Of a DNA stretch of 64,000 bases, positions 24,143-36,765 are shown piece by piece (the first letter of the stretch is position 1; each line of letters starts with the position of its first letter). Source of the stretch: Inhella crocodyli (lineage in GTDB: Bacteria > Pseudomonadota > Gammaproteobacteria > Burkholderiales > Burkholderiaceae_C). Location of the stretch: positions 434,001 through 498,000 of the forward strand of contig NZ_SACM01000001.1 of NCBI RefSeq assembly GCF_004004565.1, given 5' to 3'. The translations under genes were made by a program, and so were the position numbers. The notes under the pieces are model-generated. The model did no database searches. It was not told where the DNA came from and saw nothing but the letters and a program-made list of their open reading frames with translations.

Positions 24143-24736
24143 TTATGGGGAGTCGGGCCGGTCCCGCTCGACGCAGGCGAGGTACTCGGATCGGCCCGCC
24201 GCCCCCAAGGGCTTGAACAGCACGCGCACCGAGGTCGACGGCCCCTCGTAGGGTTGGCCGTGGCGTTGGCGCACTTCGTCAAAGCCCATGCGCCGCCAGA
24301 AGCGTTCGGCCCGGACGTTGCCCACCACCACCCCCAAACGCATCCAGCGTGCGCCCGAAATGCGCGCCCGTTGCTCCACCGCCGTGTACACCTCGGTGGC
24401 CAAGCCGGTGCCATGCCAAGCGCTGCCCACCAAAAACAGGCCAATGTGGCACACGCCCGGGTCGATCAGGCCGTCCACCAGGGACACGAAGCCCTGCCAC
24501 GCACCCGATGCGCGGTCCAGCACCGCCACGGCATGGGCCTGCCGGTGCGCGAACGGCGGCACGTCGGTGATTTCCTCCAGCGCCTCGCCCGGGCGAAAGG
24601 GGCGCCCATTGACGATCTGGCTGTAAAGCGGGTTGGCGTCCAGGAAGTCTTGCAAGGCCGGGGCGTCGTCGGCGCCCAAGGGCACCGCCACCCAGCGGTC
24701 GTTGCTGACGAAGAATTCACGGCGCAAAAGATCCAT
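24143..24736 (-). CDS. GNAT-family N-acetyltransferase
   Basis: A 197-aa acetyltransferase. The acyl-CoA-binding region is HIGLFLVGSAWHGTGLATEV (split: HIGLFLVG, then WHGTGLATEVYTA), followed by MRLGVVVGNVRAERFWRRMGF, the usual motif A and B. The substrate is unknown. It is divergent from the gcv operon; its start is only about 15 bases from the glycine riboswitch, so the gcv promoter probably overlaps its 5' end. Confidence 0.85.
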   Translation of the reverse strand: MDLLRREFFVSNDRWVAVPLGADDAPALQDFLDANPLYSQIVNGRPFRPGEALEEITDVPPFAHRQAHAVAVLDRASGAWQGFVSLVDGLIDPGVCHIGLFLVGSAWHGTGLATEVYTAVEQRARISGARWMRLGVVVGNVRAERFWRRMGFDEVRQRHGQPYEGPSTSVRVLFKPLGAAGRSEYLACVERDRPDSP

Positions 24737-24750
24737 GCCGGTATCATGCG

Positions 24751-25000
24751 CCCCGCTCAGGAGAGCGCCCCGTTGCCCACCGCGGCATTTGGGGGCCGCC
24801 GAAGGCGCAGGCCAGGTTCACCCCCGGCCGAACGCTCAGGCAAAAGGACTGGGCACACGCATGGCCGCACGGACCGAAAGGACCCGAGGCGATGCGTTCC
24901 GAGCTGGAGAGAGGCGTGCTTTTGAAGCCGCCCACCGAAGGGGCAAGCCGAACGGGGGTCAACTCCAGCCGGTCAATCTCTCAGGTAAAGCGGACAGCAA
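24751..25000 (+). promoter_or_regulatory. Tandem glycine riboswitch ahead of gcvT
   Basis: Two glycine aptamers are recognisable. Aptamer I (about 24747-24861) contains GGAGAGCG, GCCGCCGAAGGCGCA and CGCTCAGGCAAAAGGAC. Aptamer II (about 24903-24998) contains GGAGAGA, GCCCACCGAAGGGGCAA and TCTCTCAGGTAAAGCGGACAG. In this family glycine binding turns on the cleavage genes. The stretch between the aptamers is about 40 bases, longer than usual. The end is 65 bases before gcvT, where the expression platform (probably translational) must lie. Confidence 0.95.
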
Positions 25001-25064
25001 GGGCAAGCCGGGGCGCTTCAGGCGTTCCATGGATCGACTTGTCTTTGCCCAAGGGAACTGCCCC

Positions 25065-26183
25065 ATGACCGCCCCGCTCCACAAGACCCCCCTGCACGCG
25101 CTCCACGTCGAACTCGGCGCCAAGATGGTGCCCTTCGGTGGCTACGACATGCCCGTGCAGTACCGCGAAGGCATCCTGGCCGAGCACCGCCACACGCGCA
25201 CGCACGCTGGCCTGTTCGACGTCTCCCACATGGGCCAAGTCCGCCTGGTCGGCGCCGACGCCGCCCAGATGCTGGAGACCCTGGTGCCGGTCGACATCGT
25301 CGACCTGCCGGTGTTCAAGCAGCGCTACGCGCTGTTCACGAACGAGCAAGGCGGCATCCTCGACGACCTGATGGTGTGCCGCCGCCCCGACGACCTGTTC
25401 GTGGTGGTGAACGCTGGCTGCAAAGAGCAAGACATCGCCCACCTTCAGAAGCACCTCGGCGACCGCGTCGTCCCCTGCCCCGAGCGCGCCCTGCTGGCCC
25501 TGCAAGGCCCCGCCGCCGTGACCGCCCTGGCCCGCCTGGCCCCCGGCGTCGAGAAGCTGACCTTCATGGAAGGCGGTTTCTTCAAGCTGGACGCCTTCGA
25601 CGTCTTCCTGACCCGCAGCGGCTACACCGGCGAAGACGGTTACGAGATCAGCATGCACGAGCGCGACGCCATCGCCATCGCCCGCCTGCTGCTGGACCAG
25701 CCCGAGGTCAAACCCATCGGCCTGGGCGCCCGCGACACCCTGCGCCTCGAAGCCGGCCTGTGCCTCTACGGCCACGACATCGACACCGGGACCACCCCCG
25801 CCGAAGCCGCGCTGACCTGGGCCATCCAAAAGGTGCGCCGCAGTGGGGGCGCCCGGGCCGGCGGCTACCCCGGCTTTGCCGTGATCGACCCGCAACTGCC
25901 CGGCGGCAGCGCCCCGGCCGCGCGCAAGCGCGTGGGCCTGAGCAGCACCGAGAAGCTGCCCGTGCGCGAAGGCGCCAAGCTTGTGAACGCCGATGGCGCC
26001 GAGGTCGGTGTCGTCACCAGCGGCACCCTGGGCCCGACCGTGGGTCACCTGGTGGCCATGGGCTACGTGGCCACGAGCCACGCCGCCCAAGGCACCCCGC
26101 TGTTTGCGTTGGTGCGCGACAAGCGCGTGCCGATGACCGTGTCCCCCATGCCCTTCGCGCCGCACCGCTATTTCCGCGGCTGA
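25065..26183 (+). CDS. gcvT: Glycine cleavage system T protein (aminomethyltransferase)
   Basis: GcvT releases ammonia from the aminomethyl group on GcvH and passes the one-carbon unit to tetrahydrofolate. The 372-aa product has TPLHALHVELGAKMVPFGGYDMPVQY (split: LHVELGAKMVPF, GGYDMP), FDVSHMGQV, RSGYTGEDGYEI and LGARDTLRLEAGLCLYG, all diagnostic, plus the C-terminal TSGTLGPTVGH region. ATG 25065 follows AAGGGA; an in-frame ATG at 25029 is less likely. It is first in gcvT-gcvH-gcvP-sdaA under the riboswitch. Confidence 0.97.
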   Translation: MTAPLHKTPLHALHVELGAKMVPFGGYDMPVQYREGILAEHRHTRTHAGLFDVSHMGQVRLVGADAAQMLETLVPVDIVDLPVFKQRYALFTNEQGGILDDLMVCRRPDDLFVVVNAGCKEQDIAHLQKHLGDRVVPCPERALLALQGPAAVTALARLAPGVEKLTFMEGGFFKLDAFDVFLTRSGYTGEDGYEISMHERDAIAIARLLLDQPEVKPIGLGARDTLRLEAGLCLYGHDIDTGTTPAEAALTWAIQKVRRSGGARAGGYPGFAVIDPQLPGGSAPAARKRVGLSSTEKLPVREGAKLVNADGAEVGVVTSGTLGPTVGHLVAMGYVATSHAAQGTPLFALVRDKRVPMTVSPMPFAPHRYFRG

Positions 26184-26231
26184 GCGCGCGGCCGAATATC
26201 CAGTTCCACGACATCCAACCAGGAGAACCCC

Positions 26232-26606
26232 ATGAGCACCAAGTACACCCCCGACCACGAATGGGTCCAAGTCCACGGCGATGGCACCGCCACCGTGGGC
26301 ATCACCGTCCACGCGCAGGACGCGCTGGGCGACGTGGTGTTCGTGGACCTGCCCGAAGTGGGCAAGGCCTACGCCCCCAAGGAAGTGGCCGGCGTGGTCG
26401 AGAGCGTGAAGGCCGCGGCCGACGTGTACATGCCCGTCAGCGGCGAAATCACCGAAGTGAACGAAGCCCTGCGCGACGACCCGAGCCTGGCCAACAGCGA
26501 CCCGCTGGCCAGCGGCTGGTTCTTCAAGGTCAAGTTGTCCAACCCGAGCGAAATCGACGCGCTGATGGACAGCACCGCCTACGACGAACTGCTGAAAAAC
26601 AGCTGA
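26232..26606 (+). CDS. gcvH: Glycine cleavage system H protein
   Basis: GcvH is the lipoyl-carrying shuttle of the glycine cleavage complex. Its 124 aa match the family length. The lipoylated lysine is Lys60 in VVESVKAAADVY, and HEWVQVHGDGTATVGIT and NSDPLASGWFFKV are conserved. The ribosome site AGGAGA lies 5 bases before ATG. It is 48 bases after gcvT and 44 before gcvP. Confidence 0.98.
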   Translation: MSTKYTPDHEWVQVHGDGTATVGITVHAQDALGDVVFVDLPEVGKAYAPKEVAGVVESVKAAADVYMPVSGEITEVNEALRDDPSLANSDPLASGWFFKVKLSNPSEIDALMDSTAYDELLKNS

Positions 26607-26650
26607 TCCGCCCTGCCCGCCTTGCCCCTTTGCCTTAGCCGTTGACCGCC

Positions 26651-29533
<2,883 letters not shown>

Positions 29534-29553
29534 TCTGAGCCCAGGAGCGCCCC

Positions 29554-30942
29554 ATGGCCGTGTCGGTGTTTGACCTCTTCAAGATCGGCATTGGCCCGAG
29601 CAGCTCGCACACCGTGGGCCCGATGCGGGCCGCGCGCCTCTTCGGCCTGCGGCTGAACGGCGAGGGCCTGCTCGAGCGCACCGCGCGCGTGCAGGTCGTG
29701 CTGTACGGCAGCCTGGGCGCCACCGGCAAGGGCCATGGTTCGGACAAGGCCGTGCTTTTGGGCCTGGCCGGGCACGAGCCCGACACCGTGGACGTGGAGG
29801 CCATCCCGGCCCTGCTGGACGCCATCCGCGCCGGCGCGCTGAACCTGGTGGGGATGAAGGACATCGCCTTCGACGAGGCCAAGGACCTGGTCTTCAAGCG
29901 CCGGGAGTCCCTGCCCTTCCACGCCAACGGCATGCGGTGCCTGGCCTTCGACGCCGACGGCGCGGAAATCGCCAACCGCGTGTACTACTCGGTGGGCGGC
30001 GGCTTCGTCGTCAGCGACGAGGTGGCGGCCGACGGCAGCAAGCAAAAGGTCATCGCGCCCGATGCCACGGTGCTGCCCTACCCCTTCAAGAGCGGCGAGG
30101 AACTGCTCGCGCTGACCGCCAAGTACGGCCTGAGCATCGCCGAGGTGATGCGGCGCAACGAGCGCCACTGGCGCTCGGACGCCGAGATCGAAGCCGGTTT
30201 GTTGAAGATTTGGTCGGTGATGGAGGCCTGCGTGAAGCGCGGCTGCCAGACCGAAGGCATCCTGCCGGGCGGCTTCAAGGTCAAGCGCCGCGCCGCCCAA
30301 TTGCACCGCGACCTGATGGCCAACCCCGAGGCCGCGCTGCGCGATCCGCTGCAGGTGATGGACTGGGTGAACCTCTACGCCCTGGCCGTCAACGAAGAGA
30401 ACGCGGCCGGCGGGCGCGTGGTGACGGCGCCGACCAACGGCGCGGCCGGCATCGTGCCGGCGGTGCTGCACTACTACACGCGCTTCGTGCACGGCGCCAA
30501 CCAGCAAGGCGTCATCGACTTCCTGCTGACCGCCGCGGCCATCGGCATCCTCTACAAAGAGAACGCCTCCATCAGCGGCGCCGAAGTCGGTTGCCAGGGC
30601 GAGGTGGGCGTGGCCTGCAGCATGGCCGCGGGCGCCCTGTGCGCCGTCATGGGGGGCACGCCGGCCCAGGTGGAGAACGCCGCCGAGATCGGCATGGAGC
30701 ACCACCTCGGGCTGACCTGCGACCCGGTGGGCGGCCTGGTGCAGATCCCCTGCATCGAGCGCAACGCCATCGCGTCGGTCAAGGCCATCAACGCCGCCCG
30801 CATGGCGCTGCGCGGCGACGGCACGCACTTCGTGAGCCTGGACAAGGTCATCAAGACCATGCGCGACACCGGTGCTGACATGATGACCAAGTACAAGGAA
30901 ACCGCCCGCGGCGGTTTGGCCGTCAACATCGTGGAGTGCTGA
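29554..30942 (+). CDS. sdaA: L-serine ammonia-lyase, iron-sulfur type
   Basis: SdaA (462 aa) turns L-serine into pyruvate and ammonia with a 4Fe-4S cluster. The single-chain form is shown by the N-terminal [19 protein letters not shown] motif and the cluster region with [29 protein letters not shown] and ERNA. It is 20 bases after gcvP, with AGGAG before ATG, so glycine response and serine breakdown are linked: glycine gives one-carbon units for serine, and serine gives pyruvate. Confidence 0.96.
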   Translation: MAVSVFDLFKIGIGPSSSHTVGPMRAARLFGLRLNGEGLLERTARVQVVLYGSLGATGKGHGSDKAVLLGLAGHEPDTVDVEAIPALLDAIRAGALNLVGMKDIAFDEAKDLVFKRRESLPFHANGMRCLAFDADGAEIANRVYYSVGGGFVVSDEVAADGSKQKVIAPDATVLPYPFKSGEELLALTAKYGLSIAEVMRRNERHWRSDAEIEAGLLKIWSVMEACVKRGCQTEGILPGGFKVKRRAAQLHRDLMANPEAALRDPLQVMDWVNLYALAVNEENAAGGRVVTAPTNGAAGIVPAVLHYYTRFVHGANQQGVIDFLLTAAAIGILYKENASISGAEVGCQGEVGVACSMAAGALCAVMGGTPAQVENAAEIGMEHHLGLTCDPVGGLVQIPCIERNAIASVKAINAARMALRGDGTHFVSLDKVIKTMRDTGADMMTKYKETARGGLAVNIVEC

Positions 30943-30958
30943 CGGCCGGTTGACCCCC

Positions 30959-31201
30959 TCAGTGGGTGTCGGCGAAGGCCAGTTCGGCCGCCAAATCGCG
31001 CGACCGGGCGTGCTCGACTTCCCGGTCGAAGCGCTCTTGCTCGGCGTTGCGCACCAGCGGGATCAACGGCTTGTCCAAGGGACGGCACACACGGCTCTTC
31101 AAGCGGGCCAAACGCTCCGAGTGGGCGACGGCGGCGCTGAAGGCGGCGGGGTCGATCAGTTGGGCGAAGGGGCTGGCAAAGGCTTCGTGGCGGTGGGCCA
31201 T
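30959..31201 (-). CDS. Small conserved-looking protein of unknown function
   Basis: Not recognised. The product is 80 aa, soluble and helical, rich in Arg, Glu and Ala, with a single cysteine (SRVCRPLDKPL). ATG 31201 has GGAG 7 bases upstream, which decides the start over a TTG at 31219. It converges on sdaA with a 16-base gap. Composition and ribosome site support a real gene; no role is seen. Confidence 0.6.
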   Translation of the reverse strand: MAHRHEAFASPFAQLIDPAAFSAAVAHSERLARLKSRVCRPLDKPLIPLVRNAEQERFDREVEHARSRDLAAELAFADTH

Positions 31202-31308
31202 GGGGAACTCCAAGATCAAACTGCGATGGAGTCACTCTAGGCAAAGCCCGCCCCCGTGGGCAGTGGCCGCAGCGCGCGGCGCTTTGTCAGGTTTTGTCTG
31301 ACACGGCG

Positions 31309-31992
31309 TCAGGGCGCCGGCGGCTTCAGCCCGTAGCGCTTGGCGAGGTCGTCGCGCCCGGCCCGCTTGGCGAAATCCCAGGCCGACAGCCCTTGTTCGT
31401 TGCGCAACTCGGTGTGGGCGCCGCGCTGCATCAGCCAGCGGGCGGCATCCACCGAGCCGTAGCCCCAGGCCAACATCAGCGGCGTGCTGCCGTTGGGACT
31501 GCGGGCGTCGAGCTCGGCGCCCTGCTCCACCAGCCAAGCCACCACGCCCCGGTCCTCGCCACTGGCGGCGTAGTGCAAGGCATGCCACTGGGCCGAGCCC
31601 GGCGCGGGCGTGACGCGCGCCCCCCGGGCGACCAGGGCCTTCACCCAGTCCAAGCGGGCGCGCAAGGCGGCCAAGGCCAAGGGGCTTTCGCCCAGTGCAT
31701 TGGGCAAGTTCACGTCGGTGCGGGGGTCGGCCAGCAAGGCTTGCAGGGCCGCCGCCGACTGGTGGCGCAGCGCCCAATGCAGGGGGGCCTGTCCACGCGC
31801 GTTGAGCGCGTTCGGGTCCTGGCCGGCGCGCAGCTTCGCGGCCACGCTGGGGCCACTGTCCAGCTCGACCACCTGGAAAAACTCGCGCTCGGCCTCGCTC
31901 TCGGCCCTGGCGGGCGCGGCCACGGTCAGGGCGGTCAACACCGCCAAGGCCGCCAGGGCCCCCGCCCCACCCTTCCAGGGCCGGCGCTTCAT
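31309..31992 (-). CDS. Exported ankyrin-repeat protein
   Basis: A 227-aa protein with a signal peptide (ending APARA near residue 30) and about five ankyrin repeats, seen in ARGQAPLHWALRHQ, LGESPLALAALRARLDWVKALVARGA, WHALHYAASGEDRGVVAWLVEQGA and NGSTPLMLAWGYGSVDAARWLM (each listed in part). Such periplasmic ankyrin proteins mediate protein contacts; no partner is known. The start overlaps the tatD stop (ATGA), so it is the last gene of the mltG-tmk-holB-pilZ-tatD operon, as in other Burkholderiales. Confidence 0.88.
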   Translation of the reverse strand: MKRRPWKGGAGALAALAVLTALTVAAPARAESEAEREFFQVVELDSGPSVAAKLRAGQDPNALNARGQAPLHWALRHQSAAALQALLADPRTDVNLPNALGESPLALAALRARLDWVKALVARGARVTPAPGSAQWHALHYAASGEDRGVVAWLVEQGAELDARSPNGSTPLMLAWGYGSVDAARWLMQRGAHTELRNEQGLSAWDFAKRAGRDDLAKRYGLKPPAP

Positions 31993-32774
31993 GCGGCCTC
32001 CGGCAGCGCGAACAGGGCGCGCGTGTTGGCCGAGGTGGTGGCCGCGACGGCCGCGACCGGTTCGTTCCAGAGCTGGGCCAGGGTCTCGGCCACGTGGGGC
32101 ACGTAGGCCGGGGTGTTGAGCTTGCCGCGGTAGGGCACGGGCGCCAGGTAGGGGCTGTCGGTCTCGATCAGCACCCGGTCGCGGGGCATGGCCTGCGCCA
32201 CGTCGCGGATGCTTTGGGCGTTCTTGAAGGTGACGATTCCGGAGAAGCTGATGTGAAACCCCAGGTCGATCGCCGCCTGGGCGGTGGCCAGATCCTCGGT
32301 GAAGCAATGGAAGACGCCACGCACAGCGCCGCGGCCCTCGTCCTTCAAGATCGCCAGGGTGTCCTCGCTGCTGCTGCGGGTGTGCACGACCAAAGGCTTG
32401 CCGGTGGCCTGGGCCGCCCGGATGTGCACGCGAAAACGCTCCCGCTGCCAAGCCATGTCGGCCACCGTGCGGCCGTTCAAGCGGTAGTAGTCCAAGCCGG
32501 TCTCGCCGATGGCCACGACCTTGGGGTGCGCCGCCAAGCGCACCAGCTCGTCCACCGTGGGTTCGCGCACGCCTTCGTTGTCCGGGTGCACGCCCACCGA
32601 GGCAAACAAGTGGTCGTGGGCTTCGGCCAAGGCCAGCACCGCTGGGAACTCTTCCAGGGTGGTGGCAATGCAGATGGCCTGATGCACCTGCGCGCCGCGC
32701 ATGGCGTCCAAGATGGCGGGCAGCTGCGCCCGCAGCTCCTGGAAGCTGAGATGGCAATGGGAATCGATGAACAT
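31989..32774 (-). CDS. tatD: TatD-family metal-dependent DNase
   Basis: A 261-aa TIM-barrel hydrolase. The metal motifs are FIDSHCHLSF, IGETGLDYYR, PLVVHTR, GVFHCFTED and IETDSPYL, complete for TatD. Family members are 3'-5' exonucleases or deoxyribonucleases involved in DNA fragmentation and repair. ATG 32774 begins the MFIDSHCH motif directly. It follows the PilZ gene by 32 bases. Confidence 0.94.
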   Translation of the reverse strand: MFIDSHCHLSFQELRAQLPAILDAMRGAQVHQAICIATTLEEFPAVLALAEAHDHLFASVGVHPDNEGVREPTVDELVRLAAHPKVVAIGETGLDYYRLNGRTVADMAWQRERFRVHIRAAQATGKPLVVHTRSSSEDTLAILKDEGRGAVRGVFHCFTEDLATAQAAIDLGFHISFSGIVTFKNAQSIRDVAQAMPRDRVLIETDSPYLAPVPYRGKLNTPAYVPHVAETLAQLWNEPVAAVAATTSANTRALFALPEAA

Positions 32775-32806
32775 GGGCGCAAGCGGGCGGCCAAGGGCCG
32801 CGCGCG

Positions 32807-33196
32807 TCAAACGGTCTGGGTCGGCTTGGACGAAGAGATGCTGGTGCCCAAGATCTCTTCGATCTTGTGCTTGATGCCCTTGGTCTTCTCGTCGCTGGGG
32901 AACTTCACGCCGATGCCCTGCGTGCGGCCCCCGGGGGCGTTGGCCGGGGTGATCCAGGCCACCTTGCCGGCCACGGGGTAGCGGCCGGGGTCGTCGGGCA
33001 GGGCCAACAGCAGGTACACGTCCTCGCCCAGCTTGTAGTCCCGCGTGGTGGGCAGGAACAGGCCGCCATCGGCGAACACCGAGATGTAGGCGGCGTACAG
33101 CGCGCCCTTCTCTTTGAACACGAGTTGGATCACGCCCGGGCGCAAGGCGCCGCCGCTAGGGGCCAACTGAGAGGGGCGGTCCAGGGGTTCGCTCAT
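32807..33196 (-). CDS. pilZ: PilZ-domain protein, PilZ type
   Basis: A 129-aa protein of the original PilZ group, needed for type IV pilus assembly. The pattern VFADGGLFLPTTRDYKLGEDVYLLLALP and VAWITPANAPGGRTQGIGVKF (listed in part) fits, without the RxxxR c-di-GMP motif that pilus PilZ also lacks. Its start overlaps the holB stop, and the holB-pilZ order is conserved in proteobacteria. Confidence 0.92.
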   Translation of the reverse strand: MSEPLDRPSQLAPSGGALRPGVIQLVFKEKGALYAAYISVFADGGLFLPTTRDYKLGEDVYLLLALPDDPGRYPVAGKVAWITPANAPGGRTQGIGVKFPSDEKTKGIKHKIEEILGTSISSSKPTQTV

Positions 33197-34200
33197 GCGG
33201 CGGAGTTTATGGGTTGGCAAGCGGCCCGCAATGCGTGTTGCCCCTCCAAGGCCAGGGCTTCCAACCACAGGGCCCATTGCAAGGGGTGATCGCTGCGCTG
33301 CCGGGCCTCGCGCAGGCTGGCCGCCCAGCGCTGCAGCGGCGCGGCGTGGCGCACCTTGGGCAGCGCCACGCCGGCAAAGTAGTGCGCAGGGGCGCCCGCC
33401 ACCACGGCCAGGAGGTCGTGCACCAGGCGCTGCAGCAGGTCGATCAGCTGCGCCGGCGTGGCGGCCGACCACGCGCCCAGGTCGCCTTGGGCCACGGCCC
33501 GGGGCAAGGCGTGCAACTTGCTCACGTCCCAGCCGGCGCTGGCCCAGGCTTGGGCGCGCAGCACCTGCCCTCCCGCCAGCGTCAACAGCGCGGCGGCGTC
33601 TTTCACGCCCTCGGCCTCCAGCCAGGCCGCCGCCTCCTCACGCGGTGGCATGCGCAGGGGCAAGATTTGGCAACGTGAGCGCACCGTGGGCAACAACTCG
33701 TCCAGGGCCTCGGTGGCGATGGCGAAGCGCAGCACCCCGCCGGGCTCCTCCAGCGTCTTGAGCAAGGCGTTGGCGGCGATGGTGTTCATGGCCTCGGCGG
33801 GGAACACCCCGATCACCTTGGCCACGCCCCGCGCCGGCGTGCTCTGCGCAAAGCCCAGCACGGCCCGCACCTCGTCGATGCGAATCTCCTGGCTGGGCTT
33901 GGCCTTGCTGCTGCTCTCTTCCACCGGCTCCCAGCCCAGGGCCACGCGGCGTGCCGCCGGCAGCAACCAGGTCGCGTCGGGGTGGCTGCGTTGCCCCACC
34001 AGGTGGCAGGCCGCGCAGTGGCCGCAGGCCGGGCTGCCGGGGGCATGGTCTTCGCACAGCCAAGCCGCCATGAGGGCTTGCGCCAATTCGAACTGGCCGA
34101 GGCCCGAGGGCCCGGCGATCAACAAAGCGTGGGAGCGCTGGATCTGCAAGGCCTCGCGCAAGGCGCGCTCGACCCAGGGCGGACGGGCCACGGCACTCAC
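33193..34200 (-). CDS. holB: DNA polymerase III delta prime subunit
   Basis: HolB is the stator subunit of the clamp loader. The 335-aa product has a P-loop-like [12 protein letters not shown] without the lysine, normal for this non-ATPase subunit. It has the zinc cysteines [19 protein letters not shown] and the TVRSRCQIL motif. GTG at 34200 is the start; it overlaps the tmk stop by four bases (GTGA). It is third in the operon. Confidence 0.95.
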   Translation of the reverse strand: MSAVARPPWVERALREALQIQRSHALLIAGPSGLGQFELAQALMAAWLCEDHAPGSPACGHCAACHLVGQRSHPDATWLLPAARRVALGWEPVEESSSKAKPSQEIRIDEVRAVLGFAQSTPARGVAKVIGVFPAEAMNTIAANALLKTLEEPGGVLRFAIATEALDELLPTVRSRCQILPLRMPPREEAAAWLEAEGVKDAAALLTLAGGQVLRAQAWASAGWDVSKLHALPRAVAQGDLGAWSAATPAQLIDLLQRLVHDLLAVVAGAPAHYFAGVALPKVRHAAPLQRWAASLREARQRSDHPLQWALWLEALALEGQHALRAACQPINSAA

Positions 34201-34814
34201 CAGCCGCGCTCCGCCATCACGGCCCGAACGGCGGCCGCCACCGTGTCCAGGCTTTGCCCGGCATCCAGGCGCGCAAACCGCGCCGGTTGGGCGGCGGCCC
34301 GGGCGGCGTAACCGGCCCGCACGCGCTCGAAGAAGGCCAGGTCTTCGGCCTCGAAGCGGTCGGCCTCGCGGGCGCGGGCCCGGCGTTGGGCGGCTTCGGT
34401 CGGATCGAGGTCGAACCACAGGGTCAGGTCGGGTTGCAAGCCCTCGCAGGCCCAGGCCTCCAGCGCATTCAACTGCGCCAGGGGCACGCCGCGCCCGCCG
34501 CCTTGGTAGGCAAAGCTGGCGTCGGCAAAGCGGTCGGCGAGCACCACCTCGCCCCGCTGCAAGGCGGGCTGGATCACGTTCAACACGTGGTCGCGCCGCG
34601 CAGCGAAGACCAGCAGGGCCTCGGTGAGCGGGTCCATGGGGCGGTTGAGCACCATGGCGCGCAGGTCTTCGGCCAAGGGGGTGCCGCCAGGCTCCCGGGT
34701 GAGGCACACGGTCGCACCGGCGGCTTGCAAGCGCTGGGCCATCGCGGCCAAGTGCGTGCTCTTGCCGGCGCCATCGATGCCCTCGATGGTGATGAAAACG
34801 GGTCGTCGGCTCAT
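34197..34814 (-). CDS. tmk: Thymidylate kinase
   Basis: Tmk phosphorylates dTMP to dTDP. The 205-aa product has the P-loop [12 protein letters not shown], the TREPGGT motif, [16 protein letters not shown] and the lid region [19 protein letters not shown]. The length is normal. The start overlaps the mltG stop (ATGA). Confidence 0.97.
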   Translation of the reverse strand: MSRRPVFITIEGIDGAGKSTHLAAMAQRLQAAGATVCLTREPGGTPLAEDLRAMVLNRPMDPLTEALLVFAARRDHVLNVIQPALQRGEVVLADRFADASFAYQGGGRGVPLAQLNALEAWACEGLQPDLTLWFDLDPTEAAQRRARAREADRFEAEDLAFFERVRAGYAARAAAQPARFARLDAGQSLDTVAAAVRAVMAERGW

Positions 34815-35800
34815 CGTTGGTAGCGGTTCACGGCGCGGTTGTGCGCCTCCAGGGTCTCGGAAAACTCGCTGCTGCCGTCGCCCCGGGCCACGAAGTACAG
34901 GGCCTTGGTGTCGGCCGGCCGGGCCGCCGCCAGCAGCGACGCTTGGCTGGGCAGCGCGATCGGCGTGGGGGGAAGTCCCGCGCGGGTGTAGGTGTTGTAG
35001 GGGGTGTCGGTCAGCAAATCGACTTTGCGCAGGTCGCCGTCAAAGCGGGAGCCCAGGCCGTAAATCACGGTGGGGTCGGTTTGCAGGCGCATGCCGATCC
35101 GCAGGCGATTCACGAAGACCCCCGCCACCTTGCCCCGGTCGGCTTCGCGGCCGGTTTCCTTCTCCACGATGGAGGCCAAGGTCAGCAGTTCGTCCGGGGT
35201 GCGCAGGGGCGATCCCTCGGCCCGCTGGGCCCACGCCTGCTCGAGCCGGGTCTGTTGCGCCAACCAGGCTTGCTTGAGCACCACGAGGTCGCTCACGCCA
35301 CGCCCGTAGCGGTACGTGTCGGGGAAAAAGCGACCCTCGGCCGGCACGTGCGGCACGCCCAGCGCGGCCATGACCTCGGCGTCGCTGCGCCCGGCCAGGG
35401 TTTGGCGCAAGCCGGGCGCCGCCGCCAGCGCGGCCCGGGCCTGGGCGAAGGTCCAGCCCTCCAGGAAGCGAACTTGCTCCAGGGTCTCCTCGCCGCGCAC
35501 CATCTTGGCCAACAGGCGCTCTGGGCTGTCGCCCTGTTGCGCGGCGAAACTGCCGGCACGGATGCGCGGTGCTTGCCCCGACAGGCGAAAGGCCCAGTAC
35601 AGCAGTCGCTCGTCGGTCTGCACACCGGCGGCCACCCATTCGTGCGCCACCGCTCGGGGCGATTGGCCCGGCTCCACCGTGAGCTCCACCACCTCGGCCG
35701 CCAGACCCAGGGGCTGCTGCCACCAGCGCCAGGCCCAAGCCGCGGTCGCAGCCAGGGCCAAGAGCGCGAGCGCCAAGAGGGTTGCGAGAACTCGTTTCAT
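34811..35800 (-). CDS. mltG: Endolytic murein transglycosylase MltG
   Basis: MltG cuts nascent peptidoglycan strands and sets their length. The 329-aa product has one N-terminal membrane helix (about residues 3-22), a LysM-like part and the YceG catalytic domain with the Glu of [10 protein letters not shown], then [21 protein letters not shown] and [14 protein letters not shown] (listed in part). ATG 35800 begins the membrane anchor. It is the first gene of the operon, divergent from ygfZ across 86 bases. Confidence 0.95.
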   Translation of the reverse strand: MKRVLATLLALALLALAATAAWAWRWWQQPLGLAAEVVELTVEPGQSPRAVAHEWVAAGVQTDERLLYWAFRLSGQAPRIRAGSFAAQQGDSPERLLAKMVRGEETLEQVRFLEGWTFAQARAALAAAPGLRQTLAGRSDAEVMAALGVPHVPAEGRFFPDTYRYGRGVSDLVVLKQAWLAQQTRLEQAWAQRAEGSPLRTPDELLTLASIVEKETGREADRGKVAGVFVNRLRIGMRLQTDPTVIYGLGSRFDGDLRKVDLLTDTPYNTYTRAGLPPTPIALPSQASLLAAARPADTKALYFVARGDGSSEFSETLEAHNRAVNRYQR

Positions 35801-35886
35801 GGGGCGCGGATGATCCCACGCCGCGGACGCCATCGGCCTTGCCCCTGCCCCCTTCGGCCCCTTGCCGCCCTTCTGATAATGCCGCC

Positions 35887-36765
35887 ATGACGACCTCCCT
35901 CCCCCACGGCGCCTGCCGCCTGGACGACTGGGGCCTGATCCGCGCCGAAGGCCCGGACGCCGCCAGCTTCCTGCACAGCCAACTCACCCAGTCCGTCACC
36001 GACCTGCCCACCGACCAGGCCCGCCTGGGGGGCTACTGCTCGGCCAAGGGGCGCCTGATGGCCAACTTCGCGCTGGTTCGCGAGTCGGCGGAGGGCATCG
36101 CCTTGATCCTGCCCCGGGACGTGCTGCCCGCCTTGCTCAAGCGCTTGTCCATGTTCGTGCTGCGCGCCAAGGTCAAGCTGCGGGACGCCAGCGACGAGAC
36201 GCCTGTTTGGGGCGTCATCGGCGCCGCCGTTCCAGCGCTGCCCGCTTGGGGCGTGCAGAGCGGGTGGATTCGTTTGCCAGACGCCGAAGGCCACGCGCGG
36301 GCCTGGCACCTGGGCGACCCAGCGCTTGAAGGCGCGGAATCCCTGCCCCGTGACGCCTGGGACTGGGCCGAGGTGCATGCGGGGCTGGCCTGGGTGCGTG
36401 CGGCCACGGCCGAGCATTTCGTGCCGCAAATGCTGAACTGGGAGTTGGTGGGCGGCGTGAACTTCAAGAAGGGCTGCTACCCCGGGCAAGAGGTGGTGGC
36501 ACGCAGCCAGTACCGCGGCACGGTGAAGCGCCGCACCCAGTTGTTGACCGGCGGCCGTGCGGCGCCTGGCAGCGAGCTGGTGGCGTCGAGCGATCCGGCT
36601 TCGGGCGTGGGCGAGGTGGTGGCAAGCGCGCAATGGAACGGTCAAGCGGCGGTGCTGGCCGAGGTCCAACTCAGTGCGTGGGAGGGCAGCGACGTCCTTT
36701 TGCTGGCCGGCGGCACGCCTCTGACCCGCGCCACCCTGCCCTACGCCGTGAAGGCCCCCGAATGA
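35887..36765 (+). CDS. ygfZ: YgfZ/GcvT-domain folate-binding protein
   Basis: YgfZ helps repair or assemble certain iron-sulfur clusters with tetrahydrofolate. The 292-aa product has the hallmark KGCYPGQEVVARSQYRG with its cysteine, the N-terminal AASFLHSQLTQ and the GGYCSAKGRLMANF motif. ATG 35887 gives the usual N-terminus. Its stop overlaps the start of the next small gene. Confidence 0.94.
   Translation: MTTSLPHGACRLDDWGLIRAEGPDAASFLHSQLTQSVTDLPTDQARLGGYCSAKGRLMANFALVRESAEGIALILPRDVLPALLKRLSMFVLRAKVKLRDASDETPVWGVIGAAVPALPAWGVQSGWIRLPDAEGHARAWHLGDPALEGAESLPRDAWDWAEVHAGLAWVRAATAEHFVPQMLNWELVGGVNFKKGCYPGQEVVARSQYRGTVKRRTQLLTGGRAAPGSELVASSDPASGVGEVVASAQWNGQAAVLAEVQLSAWEGSDVLLLAGGTPLTRATLPYAVKAPE

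Noticed and set aside
33193-34200. Missing lysine in the holB P-loop as a sign of a broken gene
   Set aside because: The delta prime subunit normally lacks a working P-loop; the other motifs and the length are normal.
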